From JAYZVT01 sp050248375 (GTDB lineage Bacteria; Pseudomonadota; Alphaproteobacteria; Rhizobiales; Methyloligellaceae): a stretch of DNA of 42,470 nucleotides. The translations under genes were made by a program, and so were the position numbers. The DNA is taken from the NCBI GenBank assembly GCA_050248375.1, contig JBFWSL010000001.1, forward strand, positions 1 through 42,470. The letters are read 5' to 3'. Positions 6,870 to 17,223 of this stretch are shown here, piece by piece; positions within the stretch are counted from its first letter, which is position 1; every line of letters begins with the position of its first letter. The notes beneath the pieces are model-generated. The model did no database searches, was not told the origin of the DNA, and was given only the letters and a program-made list of their open reading frames with translations.

Positions 6870-8099
6870 TCACTCCGGCGGCTTGCGTTCGCCGTCTTCC
6901 GCGCCGGACTCCTCATCCTGTTTCGCCGCCTCGCCGTCCTTCGCCTTGTCTTCCTCCGCCTTCGCGTTTCGCCACTCGTCCAGGCGTCTGGCGATACGCT
7001 CGCCATTCTGCTCCCAGAAGGAAGCGTCGTAGCGGATGGCGGTCCTGAAGTTGTCGGGAGCCGTGGGAAGGAAGGCTTTCATCTCCACATCGACCTCCGC
7101 ATGCTTTCCCGCCATGGCCACGGCGGACTTGCGGAGCGGTCCATAGGGAAACCAGCGGGTTTGCGCCGCCATGCGCTCGGGCCCCGAGGCGAAGGCGATG
7201 AACTGCATCGCCGCGTCCTGATGCCGGCTGTCCCTGGGGATCGCCCACATGTCCATGTCATAGACCTGTCCGTCCCAGACGACGCCGAAAGGCTGGTTTT
7301 CCCCTACGATGGAGGCGAACACCCGTCCGTTATAGGCCAGCGCGAAGCCCGCCTTTCCGTCGGCCAGCAATTCGAGCGCTTCGCCCGGCCGCTTCCACCA
7401 CACGATCTCGTCCCGGATTTTATCGAGTTCGGCCAGAACCTTGCCGATGCCCTCCTCGGAGGCGAGCGTGGTGTAGATGTCGGAGGGCGCCACGCCGGCC
7501 GCCGACAGCGCAAGCTCGAACAGACGCCTGGGATCCCTGGGCAGGGCCCGCTTGCCCGGAAACGCCTTCAGGTCGAAAAGGTCCGCCGCCTTCGCCGGCT
7601 CGGCCCTGGTGTAGTCGCGCTTGTCGAAGGCGATGATGGCGGACCATGCCACCGAGCCGACTCCGCAGTCGCCGATCGCGCCCGGCAGATAGTCCTCCTC
7701 GGCCTTGGCGCCGTCTTTCGAGCCTGCCAGCCTGGAATGGTCGAGCTTGACCAGCAACCCGTCCTCGCAGGCCTTTTTCACCGCGCCCGCGCTCAGGTCC
7801 ACCACGTCCCAATTGCCGGCGTTGTCCTTCAGTACTGCGGCAGTTGTCTCCCCATTGTGGCTGACGGCGCGGACAGAGATGCCGCTCTCTTTCCCGAATG
7901 GCGCGAAGAAGGCGCGCTCCTGCGACTGCGCGTAGGCGCCGCCCCATGAGGCAACGACGATCTCGTCGGGCTTCGATGCGGTCTGGGCTTCCGGTGCGCC
8001 GCCCGCCGGCGCCTCCTGGGACTGCGCGGCGGGGAACGAAAACATCAGGAACGCGGACGCAGCGCCGATAAGGCACCTGCGCGTTGAAAATAGGGTCAT
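6870..8099 (-). CDS. Periplasmic ABC substrate-binding protein, PotD-like (polyamine type)
   Basis: The 409-residue protein has a twin-Arg-like N-terminus (STRRCLIGAASAFLMF) and a signal peptide ending near AQSQ, then the start of the mature fold EIVVASWGGAYAQSQERAFFAPF, which is typical of the PotD/spermidine-putrescine and related binding proteins. Other family marks are WDVVDLSAG, SAIIAFDKR, the FPGKRALP turn, and LDEW near the end. The last 30 residues are a highly charged tail (KAEEDKAKDGEAAKQDEE and on), not usual in the family. The ATG at 8099 (AGGA about 10 nt before it) is preferred to an in-frame ATG at 8165 because it begins the signal peptide. No permease or ATPase is adjacent, so it is an orphan component. 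The ligand cannot be named with confidence. Confidence 0.8.
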   Translation of the reverse strand: MTLFSTRRCLIGAASAFLMFSFPAAQSQEAPAGGAPEAQTASKPDEIVVASWGGAYAQSQERAFFAPFGKESGISVRAVSHNGETTAAVLKDNAGNWDVVDLSAGAVKKACEDGLLVKLDHSRLAGSKDGAKAEEDYLPGAIGDCGVGSVAWSAIIAFDKRDYTRAEPAKAADLFDLKAFPGKRALPRDPRRLFELALSAAGVAPSDIYTTLASEEGIGKVLAELDKIRDEIVWWKRPGEALELLADGKAGFALAYNGRVFASIVGENQPFGVVWDGQVYDMDMWAIPRDSRHQDAAMQFIAFASGPERMAAQTRWFPYGPLRKSAVAMAGKHAEVDVEMKAFLPTAPDNFRTAIRYDASFWEQNGERIARRLDEWRNAKAEEDKAKDGEAAKQDEESGAEDGERKPPE

Positions 8100-8194
8100 G
8101 CGATGTCCTGGGCGGTGTCTGGGAGAACTGTGACGATTAGAACCGTTTCGGGCTGTCAAATGCAACCGGGCACATCGGCCGCATCAACAGCAGT

Positions 8195-10024
8195 TCATTC
8201 GCCGTGAGCGGCGTAGTGGCGCGGGGCGCCGGGCGCATGCGATCCGGAGCGTACCGGCGCGATCTGGAACACCGGTTTCGACAACGGGCCCGAAATCACC
8301 AGGCGGGCGGGTCCCTTCGCTTCCGTGGCGCCCGCGGCGGGCGGTGAGGCCGGAGCGCCGTTCGCCACGGCGAGGCGATAGTCCACGTTCCATGTGGAGA
8401 GGTCGATGCTTCCATCGCCGCTGATTTCCATCCTGTCGGCCGTGACCAGCTTGACGGAGTCGCTGTAGGCGATGCCGGGGCGCAGCAGGATGGTCCCTTC
8501 CATGGAACTGATCGCCGTGGTGCGGCCCCTCAGCGGCTCCCAGCCACTCACTTCTCCATTCGGCGCCAGGGCCGCCAGCTTGGCCACGTCGATGTCCACT
8601 TCGCCTTCCGTGAGACGCAGCTTCACCTGGCCCTTGGCCTTGCGCACCAGGGCGGTCATATCGCGCCCCTGCGTGGTGACATCCACCTCGATGTCCGTCG
8701 CGCCACGTAGGGGGCTCGCGCCGGCGATGGCGGCCAGGCACCTTCTGGCGGACAGTCCGTTTATGTTCGCGGCGAGGCGGGCGCGGCCCTCCGGGACGCC
8801 GGCGTTGTATTCGAACCGGCCGTTGGCCCTGCCTTCGCACAGGTCGAGGATGGCGAAGTCTCCATCCAGTTGTCCCGACCTGAGCACCGCCGAGATCGCC
8901 GCCTGGCCGATCTCCAGCGCGGGCGACACCAGCGAGGCCGTGGAGATGCGCAGGTCGACGTCAACATGGTGCATCCAGGTGAAGCCGTCGGGGACGCCGG
9001 TTGAAAGCGTGTCGGGCTTCACGTCGTTGAATTGGAGGGCGGGCAGCGCGAGCTTCTGGAAGGCGAGCGTTCCTTCCACCTGTGGGCGCGAGGGCCCGAG
9101 CTTCAGCGACAGCGCGCCGATGGCGCGGTTGCCGTCTATGGAGAAGGAGCCCTCGTCGAATCCGATCAGTTCCCTGTCCCAGTCGAACTTTCCCGAGACG
9201 GAGAATTGCCACGCGTCGCCGCCCTCTGGCAGCAGCAGGCCCATCCAGCGCCCGAACTTCACGATGTCGGTGACGTTGAGATCTATCTGGCCGGCGAACT
9301 GCAGGCCCGAAGCCACGGCAGTGCGTCCATCCAGAGCCGCGGTGAGGGCGGGGGCTTCCAGCTTGAGCGTCATCGGGATCGCGGCCGTGCCCTTGTCGAT
9401 CTGTGGCGCCGAGCCGTTCAGCGCGAATGTCACCGGCTGTTCGCGCCATTGCAGCTTTCCCGACGCGCTGGCCGCACCGCTGCCCGCCGTCAGCCTGACA
9501 TCAGCATCGATCTTGTCGAGGACCTCGTTGCCGTAGCCTGTGAACTGCACCCGGCCGCCGCGGAGGATCAGCCACTCGACCGGGCTTTCCTTCATGGCCT
9601 GCAGGAGCCGGAACTCGTCCTTCTGCGGCTGGGCCAGCTCGGGAGCCGGGCCTTGCTGCCGTACCGTCACGCTGGCCCCTTCGAGCACCAGCTTCTCGAA
9701 CTCCGCATTCGGCCAGAGCAGGGACATGAGCCCGCCCTCGACCCGCAGCTTCTCGATCCTGATCTCGTCGACCAGCGGAATGTTGTCGGGCGCCGATACG
9801 GTCACCCGCTCGGCTTCAACCGCGACGGTTGGGAAATATGTGATGCTGACCGGCCCCTCGATGGCGAGCCGGCCGCCGCTCCAGATGGCCAGGCTGCGCG
9901 TCATGCTGGCGCGAAGAGTGTCCGCGTCGAGGGCGGGAGGACGGAGCACGATGAGCGCCAGCACCCAGACAAGAAGCATCGCCACGGCGAAACCCCCTAG
10001 TCTGATAAGCCGTGTACGTGCCAT
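8195..10024 (-). CDS. AsmA-family protein
   Basis: The 609-residue protein has one N-terminal membrane anchor (about residues 6-25, LIRLGGFAVAMLLVWVLALIV) and a long periplasmic beta-rich body. The segment after the anchor (LRASMTRSLAIWSGGRLAIEGPVSITYFPTVAVEAERVTVS) and the C-terminal block IEVDVTTQGRDMTALVRKAKGQVKLRLTEGEVDIDVAKL are the two conserved regions of AsmA proteins, which are repeating beta-groove proteins implicated in outer-membrane lipid homeostasis. The length fits. The start is ATG at 10024; an in-frame ATG at 10156 would add 44 unlike residues. It lies upstream of the PotD-like gene on the same strand (95 nt apart) and divergent from acetoacetyl-CoA synthetase. Confidence 0.85.
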   Translation of the reverse strand: MARTRLIRLGGFAVAMLLVWVLALIVLRPPALDADTLRASMTRSLAIWSGGRLAIEGPVSITYFPTVAVEAERVTVSAPDNIPLVDEIRIEKLRVEGGLMSLLWPNAEFEKLVLEGASVTVRQQGPAPELAQPQKDEFRLLQAMKESPVEWLILRGGRVQFTGYGNEVLDKIDADVRLTAGSGAASASGKLQWREQPVTFALNGSAPQIDKGTAAIPMTLKLEAPALTAALDGRTAVASGLQFAGQIDLNVTDIVKFGRWMGLLLPEGGDAWQFSVSGKFDWDRELIGFDEGSFSIDGNRAIGALSLKLGPSRPQVEGTLAFQKLALPALQFNDVKPDTLSTGVPDGFTWMHHVDVDLRISTASLVSPALEIGQAAISAVLRSGQLDGDFAILDLCEGRANGRFEYNAGVPEGRARLAANINGLSARRCLAAIAGASPLRGATDIEVDVTTQGRDMTALVRKAKGQVKLRLTEGEVDIDVAKLAALAPNGEVSGWEPLRGRTTAISSMEGTILLRPGIAYSDSVKLVTADRMEISGDGSIDLSTWNVDYRLAVANGAPASPPAAGATEAKGPARLVISGPLSKPVFQIAPVRSGSHAPGAPRHYAAHGE

Positions 10025-10197
10025 ACCGCTTGACGCTCCGTGCCCCGGACGGTCGCCCCGCGCGCAGACCCCGGCGATGGCCTGTCCCGGCGCGGCGAGC
10101 AGCGGCAATTCAACTCGCGACCGGCCGCTGTAAATTTGTTTTAGACTGATCCACACGGGATTGCGAGCGTTTCACTTCCGGGATTCTTGAGGAAAAT

Positions 10198-12159
<1,962 letters not shown>

Positions 12160-12162
12160 CCG

Positions 12163-12178
12163 CCGGCCTTATGGCCGG
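12163..12178. terminator. GC hairpin between convergent genes
   Basis: CCGGCC-TTAT-GGCCGG forms a perfect 6-bp stem and 4-nt loop exactly between the stops of acetoacetyl-CoA synthetase (12159) and the FbpB-like permease (12169), overlapping the latter's stop codon. No T-run follows, but it is well placed to end transcription from both sides. Confidence 0.4.
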
Positions 12179-13938
12179 GCGTGGCCCGATCGCGAATAGG
12201 AAAGCTCCGGCAGGGGTTCCTTGCGTATGCTCGCGGTGCCCGGCCGTCCCGACACGATGGTCTTGTGGATCAGGATCACGGGCGCGAGGCCTATGGCGAC
12301 GATGGTGAGCGCGGAGAGGGCGCTTTCCTCGAAGCGGTCGAGCGAGGCCAGCTCGTAGATATGCGTCGCCAGCGTATTGAAGTCGAACGGGCGCAATAGC
12401 AGCGTCGCTGGCAGTTCCTTCATGGAATCCACGAACACCAGGAGCGCAGCCGCGCCGAGCGCGGGCCGCAGGATCGGCAGGTGTACCCTCAGCAGCGTCT
12501 GCGTCACGCTCATTCCGAGCGTTCGCGAGGCCGCGTCCAGGCTGCGCGACACCTTCTTGAGCCCGGAGTCGATGGCGCCCAGCGAGACGGCGAGGAACCG
12601 CACCGTGTAGGCCATGACGATCGCCGCCGCCGTCCCGGAGAGCAGGAGGCCCGTGGAAATGCCGAAACGCTCGCGCATGAATGCATCCACCGCGTTGTCG
12701 AAGCCCGCGAGCGGCACGAGGATGCCCACCGCGAGCACGGTACCCGGCACCGCGTAGCCGGTGGCCGCGATGCCTGCCATCCCGTGCACCAGCTTCGAGC
12801 GGGTAATGCGGCAGGCATAGGCCAGCACCACCCCCAGCACCACGGCGATGAACGCCGCGGCCGCCGACAGCGTCAGGCTGTTCGCGGCGTTGCGCCAGAA
12901 GCCCTCCGCCAGGGCCGCGTCGAAATAGCGGACCGAGGCGGAAGCCAGAACGCCTGCCGGCATGACGAATCCGACGATCACCGGCACCAGGCAGGCGAGC
13001 AGCGCCAGAACCCCGCCGGTCCGGCCGAGGTCTTCCTCGGGCAGGTGGCGGTATTTCCCGGTGGTGTGGTGGAAATGGCGGCGTCCGCGCGCGGCGCGCT
13101 CCGCGAACAGCAGCGCGAAGACGAAGACCAGCATCACGCAGGCGATCTGCGCCGCGCCGGACAGGCTGCCACGGTTCAGCCACGTATCATAAACGCTTAC
13201 GGTAAGCGTCTTCACGCCCAGGAACTCCACCGCGCCGATGTCGTTGAGGCACTCCATCAGCGCCAGCGTGACGCCCGCCACGAGCGCGGGCCGGGCGAGC
13301 GGCAGCGCCACCTGCCGGAAGCAGCCCCAGCGGTTGCAGCCGAGCGTGCGGCTGACCTCCAGCACGCAGACCGACTGCTGCAGGAAGCTCGCCCGGGCGG
13401 TGAGATAGACGTAGGGGTACAGCACGAAGGACAGCAGCACGATGGCTCCCGCGAGCGTGCGGATGTCGGGAAACCAGTATTCCGCCGCGCTGCTCCATCC
13501 GAAAGCGGCCCTCAGCGCCGTCTGCGCCAGACCCGAATAGTCGAACAGTTCCATGTAGCAGAAGGCGATGATGTAGGTGGGCATGGCCAGCGGCAGCAGC
13601 AGCAGCCACTCCATCACCTGCCGTCCCGGAAACCGGTACATGGTCACCAGCCACGCCGTCGACGTGCCGATGACCAGCGTCAGGACGCCGACGCCCGTCA
13701 TCAGCAGGACGGTTGTCAGCGCGGAGGACGGCAGCACCGTGTTGACGAGATGTGTCCAGGTGTCCCCGCTGGAGCGCAGGGCGAAGAGCGCGATGGCGGC
13801 CAGTGGAAGGGCCACTGCAAGGCTGATCAGAACCGCGGCTGCGGACCACCCCAGGCTGCTGGAGCCGCGCAGCCGCGCGAAGCCGTGGGACAGCGCGGAG
13901 GACACTCCAACGGTATCGGTCATTGGATTGCTCGCCAC
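12169..13938 (-). CDS. Ferric-iron ABC transporter permease, FbpB/SfuB type
   Basis: The 589-residue inner-membrane protein is a duplicated permease with about twelve membrane segments, as in FbpB, SfuB and HitB. Two EAA-type loops are visible: LEVSRTLGCNRWGCFRQVALPLARPALVAG in the first half and LDAASRTLGMSVTQTLLRVHLPILRPALGAA in the second, each with the central glycine that contacts the ATPase. The phrase LPLAMPTYIIAFCYMELFDYSG is characteristic of this iron permease subgroup. The start is GTG at 13938 or ATG at 13923; neither has a strong ribosome site. It follows the periplasmic collagen-tract gene by 12 nt, so the two are probably cotranscribed. The partner binding protein is probably the FbpA-like gene at 16.2-17.2 kb. 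No ATPase gene is in the window. Confidence 0.88.
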   Translation of the reverse strand: MASNPMTDTVGVSSALSHGFARLRGSSSLGWSAAAVLISLAVALPLAAIALFALRSSGDTWTHLVNTVLPSSALTTVLLMTGVGVLTLVIGTSTAWLVTMYRFPGRQVMEWLLLLPLAMPTYIIAFCYMELFDYSGLAQTALRAAFGWSSAAEYWFPDIRTLAGAIVLLSFVLYPYVYLTARASFLQQSVCVLEVSRTLGCNRWGCFRQVALPLARPALVAGVTLALMECLNDIGAVEFLGVKTLTVSVYDTWLNRGSLSGAAQIACVMLVFVFALLFAERAARGRRHFHHTTGKYRHLPEEDLGRTGGVLALLACLVPVIVGFVMPAGVLASASVRYFDAALAEGFWRNAANSLTLSAAAAFIAVVLGVVLAYACRITRSKLVHGMAGIAATGYAVPGTVLAVGILVPLAGFDNAVDAFMRERFGISTGLLLSGTAAAIVMAYTVRFLAVSLGAIDSGLKKVSRSLDAASRTLGMSVTQTLLRVHLPILRPALGAAALLVFVDSMKELPATLLLRPFDFNTLATHIYELASLDRFEESALSALTIVAIGLAPVILIHKTIVSGRPGTASIRKEPLPELSYSRSGHARP

Positions 13939-13950
13939 GCTGCCGGTTTC

Positions 13951-14826
13951 TCAGTGAACGCCGCCTGCGCCCAGCGCCACGCGCGAGGACGCCGCGAGCA
14001 CGTCGGAAGATTTCGCCGCGAGCGTCCCGGGCCTTTTCGCGGAAGGATAGGCCTTGGCCAGTTGGTCAAGCGCGGCGTTGATGTCCTTGGCGAGATCAGG
14101 GTTCTTCGAGCTGATGGACTCGAGCTGCTTTTTCGCGCGCGTGCTGGCCGCCTGGTAGAAGCCGTATCCGTCCAGATAGGCCTCGCCCTCGGTTTCCTTC
14201 TCCGCCTGGACGTAGAGCGCGGCTGCCCGGTCGATCAGGTCGGCGAGGATGAGCGCGTTCGTCCTGGCGTCCTTCGGACCCGGCGCCGGCGCCTTCTCCG
14301 CCGCTGCGTCGATGGCCGCGAGCACCTGATCCACGGTCGCGTTCACGGCTTTCGCGTCCGTGCCGCCGCCGAGTTCGCCGGCTTTCGACATCAGTTCGTC
14401 GAAAGGCTGCACGCCGCGCTGCTTGAACACGTCCTCAAGGTCCACATAGACCTCTCCGATCGGGTGCACGAACATTTCCGCGGCTGCGTCCCTGTCGCCG
14501 GCGGCATATGCCGCCTTGCCCGCCAGATAATGCGCGCGGATGACTTCGAGTGCCGTGATGAAGGCGACAGGATCCTTTGCGGCGCGTGCCGGATCGACAC
14601 CGCGTTCGCCGCTTTCGCCGCCGCCTCCGGCTTCGCCGGCTTCCCCGGCCTCGCCTTTCTCGCCAGCGGCCATCTTCCAGTGCTGCGGCGCGGCGGCCTG
14701 GCCCTGTTGCGTCGTGCGCGCACTCGCGTCGGGGGACGGATTTGCAGCCTCTACACCATGCGCGGGGGGCAGCAGTGCCACCGCGCCCACGGTTGTCCAG
14801 AGCCAGCGACGTTTCCGTTGCGTCAT
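13951..14826 (-). CDS. Putative periplasmic protein with a collagen-like tract, in iron-transport context
   Basis: The 291-residue product has a signal peptide (RKRRWLWTTVGAVALLPPAHG, likely cleavage near VEA-AN). Residues 55-78 form eight consecutive Gly-X-Y triplets rich in Glu and Ala, like a short collagen repeat. The rest is helical: DPVAFITALEVIRAHYLAGKAAYAAGD, then MFVHPIGEVYVDLEDVF, and later LILADLIDRAAALYVQAEKE. The HPxxE element is reminiscent of imelysin/EfeO-type iron-associated proteins, but the resemblance is too weak for a name. The start is ATG at 14826, preceded by AGGAGAGG at ideal spacing; a longer frame to 14850 is unlikely. It lies directly upstream of the FbpB-like permease and is divergent from the PiuC gene, 26 nt between start codons. 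A role in iron binding or delivery is an inference from neighbours. Confidence 0.65.
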   Translation of the reverse strand: MTQRKRRWLWTTVGAVALLPPAHGVEAANPSPDASARTTQQGQAAAPQHWKMAAGEKGEAGEAGEAGGGGESGERGVDPARAAKDPVAFITALEVIRAHYLAGKAAYAAGDRDAAAEMFVHPIGEVYVDLEDVFKQRGVQPFDELMSKAGELGGGTDAKAVNATVDQVLAAIDAAAEKAPAPGPKDARTNALILADLIDRAAALYVQAEKETEGEAYLDGYGFYQAASTRAKKQLESISSKNPDLAKDINAALDQLAKAYPSAKRPGTLAAKSSDVLAASSRVALGAGGVH

Positions 14827-14852
14827 GACAGTACCTCTCCTAGTTTCCATTC

Positions 14853-15521
14853 ATGTTTCTGTGTATTCCCGACGTGCTCGACGAGCCGGCCCTCAAGAGT
14901 TTGCGCGATGCCATCGCCAACCTCGAATTCGAGGACGGGAAGGCTACCGCCGGCTGGCACGCCCGCGACGTCAAGAACAACCGTCAGGCCGTACCCACCG
15001 CCGCCCTGCGCCATGTCCAGCGCATTGTTGTCGATGCGCTTGAGAACAACGACGTGTTCCGCGCCGCGGTGCAGCCTCGCCAGTTCGCTCCGCCGCTGAT
15101 CAGCCGCTATGCCGGTGGCGAGGCCTACGGCACCCACGTGGATGATGCCCTGATGGGCCAGTCCCCGCGTCTGCGCAGCGACCTGAGCGTGACCGTGTTT
15201 CTCGCGCCGCTTGCCGACTACGATGGCGGCGAATTGATCGCGGAAACCCTTGCCGGCGAGGACGCGGTGCGGCTGGAGGCGGGTAGCGCGGTCGTGTACC
15301 CATCCAGCATGTTGCACCGGGTCGCGCCGGTGACGCGCGGCGAGCGCCTCGTGGCCGTGACCTGGGTGCAGAGCCACGTCCGCGATCCCGCCGCGCGCGA
15401 AGTGCTGTTCGACCTCGAGCAGATCAGGCGCGAGGTCTTCGCGGCACAGGGCAAGGGCAGGGCCTTCGACCTGGTGTGCAAGACCTACGCAAATCTGCTT
15501 CGCCGCTGGGCCGATATCTGA
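14853..15521 (+). CDS. piuC: PKHD-type Fe(II)/2-oxoglutarate hydroxylase, PiuC/YbiX family
   Basis: The 222-residue protein matches the PiuC/YbiX family in length and sequence. The iron-binding facial triad is H95-x-D97 (GTHVDDALMG) and H155 (SSMLHRVAPV); R165 (TRGERLVAVTW) is placed to hold 2-oxoglutarate. The core motif SDLSVTVFLAPLADYDGGEL is the usual family strand pair. Members typically sit beside TonB receptors or ferric uptake genes and are iron-regulated; their substrate is not known. The start fits the family N-terminus but lacks a good ribosome site, and the 26-nt gap to the divergent gene means its promoter must overlap that gene. It converges with the cysteine-rich gene, 35 nt apart. 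Confidence 0.9.
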   Translation: MFLCIPDVLDEPALKSLRDAIANLEFEDGKATAGWHARDVKNNRQAVPTAALRHVQRIVVDALENNDVFRAAVQPRQFAPPLISRYAGGEAYGTHVDDALMGQSPRLRSDLSVTVFLAPLADYDGGELIAETLAGEDAVRLEAGSAVVYPSSMLHRVAPVTRGERLVAVTWVQSHVRDPAAREVLFDLEQIRREVFAAQGKGRAFDLVCKTYANLLRRWADI

Positions 15522-15556
15522 CCCGTGGACGGCGTCGAGGCCGGTCATCACGTCTC

Positions 15557-16099
15557 CTAGTGGGCGTGCGCTACGCTCGCGCCCACGGGTGCGTCCACCA
15601 GCATCGTCACGTCGCAGATGGAGGTCTGCAACAGCTCCTGTCCGGCGATGCGCAGCGCATCGGCGAAGGCTGACGCCGAATCCACCACTTCTTCGATGTT
15701 GCTGCAGCCGAGCAGCGCGAATGCGCAGGCGCGTTGCGCCGGGCATGCCGAATGCTGGCAGGCGGCAATCATCGAGATGGCGATGGATTCGTCACGGCAG
15801 AAGCCCGAACAGCCGAAGGGCATGTAGCTGAGCTTCCTGCAGGAGGCGCTCCTGAGGGTGCGTACCCAGCAGGCGAGTTCGGTGATCGCGGGTTTCGCCT
15901 GGGCCGGGCCCAGTGCGGTGACATAGGCGTTCCAGCCGGTTTCCCAGCAGGCGATGTCGCTGGTCTCGAAGCCCGCCATCCAGCAGCGGAATCCCAGTCC
16001 GACGAGATGCTCGGCCTGGCCCGGAGCGTTGAACTCCAGCGGCCGGAAGGGGGCAACGCCGCCGCGCTCCCCCTGGGTTGTCTTGCGCAAGGTCATCAT
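15557..16099 (-). CDS. Cysteine-rich protein of unknown function in the ferric uptake region
   Basis: I do not recognise this 180-residue protein. It has 11 cysteines: three Cys-Trp pairs (FRCW, ACWE, ACWV), then SCRK, C-x3-C (GCSGFC), C-x4-C-x4-C (CQHSACPAQRAC), LGCS and SICD. There is no signal peptide and no membrane segment, so a cytoplasmic location is likely. The spacing suggests metal or iron-sulfur binding. ATG at 16099 (or the next codon, 16096) has AGGAGA 5 nt upstream. It lies 74 nt after the FbpA-like gene on the same strand, consistent with an operon. The last codons encode a hairpin (GTGGGCG at 15560-15566 with CGCCCAC at 15580-15586) that may help end transcription. A role in iron handling is inferred from position. 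Confidence 0.75.
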   Translation of the reverse strand: MMTLRKTTQGERGGVAPFRPLEFNAPGQAEHLVGLGFRCWMAGFETSDIACWETGWNAYVTALGPAQAKPAITELACWVRTLRSASCRKLSYMPFGCSGFCRDESIAISMIAACQHSACPAQRACAFALLGCSNIEEVVDSASAFADALRIAGQELLQTSICDVTMLVDAPVGASVAHAH

Positions 16100-16173
16100 C
16101 AATCTCCTGTGTGACGGCCATGCCGGACCGCTGTCGCGATCCGGCCGGCCGGCATTTGTCTCTTGTGATGGCC

Positions 16174-17223
16174 TTACGTGCTCGGACCGGCGTCGAAGCC
16201 GACCTTGTCGACCAGCTCGCTCGCCTTCTTGCGCAGCTCGCCAATCTTCGCGATCGACACGTCGTCGGCCTTGAACTTGCCCCACGAGGCCGCGATCGGG
16301 CCGGACTGCACGCCCTCCTTCACGGGAAACTCGTTGTTGGCCTGGGCGTAGAGCGCCTGGCCTTCGGCCGACGCCAGGAACTCCATCAGCTTGATGGCAT
16401 TTTCCTTGTTCGGCGCCGTCTTGATCAGCGACATGCCGGAGATGTTCATATGCGCGCCCCGGTCGCCCTGGTTCGGGAAGATGAGCTTGACCGACTCGGC
16501 CCACTTCTTCTGTTCGGGCTCCTTCTCGTTCGTCATCATCAGCGCCATGTAGTAGGTGTTGGTGATGGCGAGGTCGCATTCGCCCGTATAGACGCCCTTG
16601 GCCTGGACGCGATCGTTGCCGGCGGGCTTGCGGGCGAGATTCTCCTTCACGCCCTTGAGCCATTCCTCGGTCTTGGCTTCGCCGTGGTGCGCGATCATCG
16701 AGGCGATCAGCGCCACGTTGTAGTCGTTCTGGCCGGAGCGGATGCAGATCTTGCCCTTCCACTTGGGATCGGCGAGTTCCTCATAGCTGATGCTGTCCTG
16801 CTTCACGCGCTCCTTGGAGGCGAGGACGACGCGGCTGCGGGTGGTCAGGCCGATCCAGTGGCCATCCGGGTCGCGATACTGCGCCGGCACGTTCTCCTCG
16901 ATGAACTTGTCGTGGAACGGGGCTGTGATGCCCTTGTTCTTCGCGGCGCTCAGGCGGCCGATATCGACAGTGAAGAGCAGGTCGGCGGGGCTGTTCGCGC
17001 CCTCGGCGGCGATCTTCTCCTCCAGGCCCTTGCTCGCGTGCAGGACCTTCACTTCGATGCCGGTCTTCTTCGTAAAGGCATCGAGCATCGGCTGGATGAG
17101 CTGCGGCTGGCGGTAGGAATAGACATTGACCGACCCGGCCGCCACGGCCGGAGCGGAGGAAACTGCGAGAAGTCCAAGAAGGAAGGCAACGCGGCGGACG
17201 CCGCGGGGAATGCGGTAAGACAT
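16174..17223 (-). CDS. Ferric-iron ABC transporter substrate-binding protein, FbpA/FutA type
   Basis: The 349-residue periplasmic protein begins with a signal peptide (VAFLLGLLAVSSAPAVAA, cleavage near AVAAG) and the mature start VNVYSYRQPQLIQPMLDAFTKKTGIEV is diagnostic of Fe(III)-binding proteins of the FbpA/FutA group. The paired iron-ligand tyrosines are Y224-Y225 (ITNTYYMALMM). Other family marks are ADLLFTVDIGRL and WIGLTTRSRVV. The start is ATG at 17223 with GGAGG 6 nt upstream; an in-frame codon at 17235 is less likely. It should deliver ferric iron to the FbpB-like permease at 12.2-13.9 kb. An Irr/ICE-like box lies 152 nt upstream. The cysteine-rich gene follows on the same strand. 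Confidence 0.93.
   Translation of the reverse strand: MSYRIPRGVRRVAFLLGLLAVSSAPAVAAGSVNVYSYRQPQLIQPMLDAFTKKTGIEVKVLHASKGLEEKIAAEGANSPADLLFTVDIGRLSAAKNKGITAPFHDKFIEENVPAQYRDPDGHWIGLTTRSRVVLASKERVKQDSISYEELADPKWKGKICIRSGQNDYNVALIASMIAHHGEAKTEEWLKGVKENLARKPAGNDRVQAKGVYTGECDLAITNTYYMALMMTNEKEPEQKKWAESVKLIFPNQGDRGAHMNISGMSLIKTAPNKENAIKLMEFLASAEGQALYAQANNEFPVKEGVQSGPIAASWGKFKADDVSIAKIGELRKKASELVDKVGFDAGPST

Noticed and set aside
12481..15099. 872-codon open frame on the plus strand
   Set aside because: It runs opposite the FbpB-like permease and the collagen-tract gene and crosses the start of piuC; composition is that of antisense sequence.
14823..15553. Minus-strand frame with ATG at 15553 and a good AGGAG directly after the cysteine-rich gene
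   Set aside because: The ribosome site is tempting, but the frame is antisense to piuC, whose iron ligands and family sequence leave no doubt; the translation shows no family.
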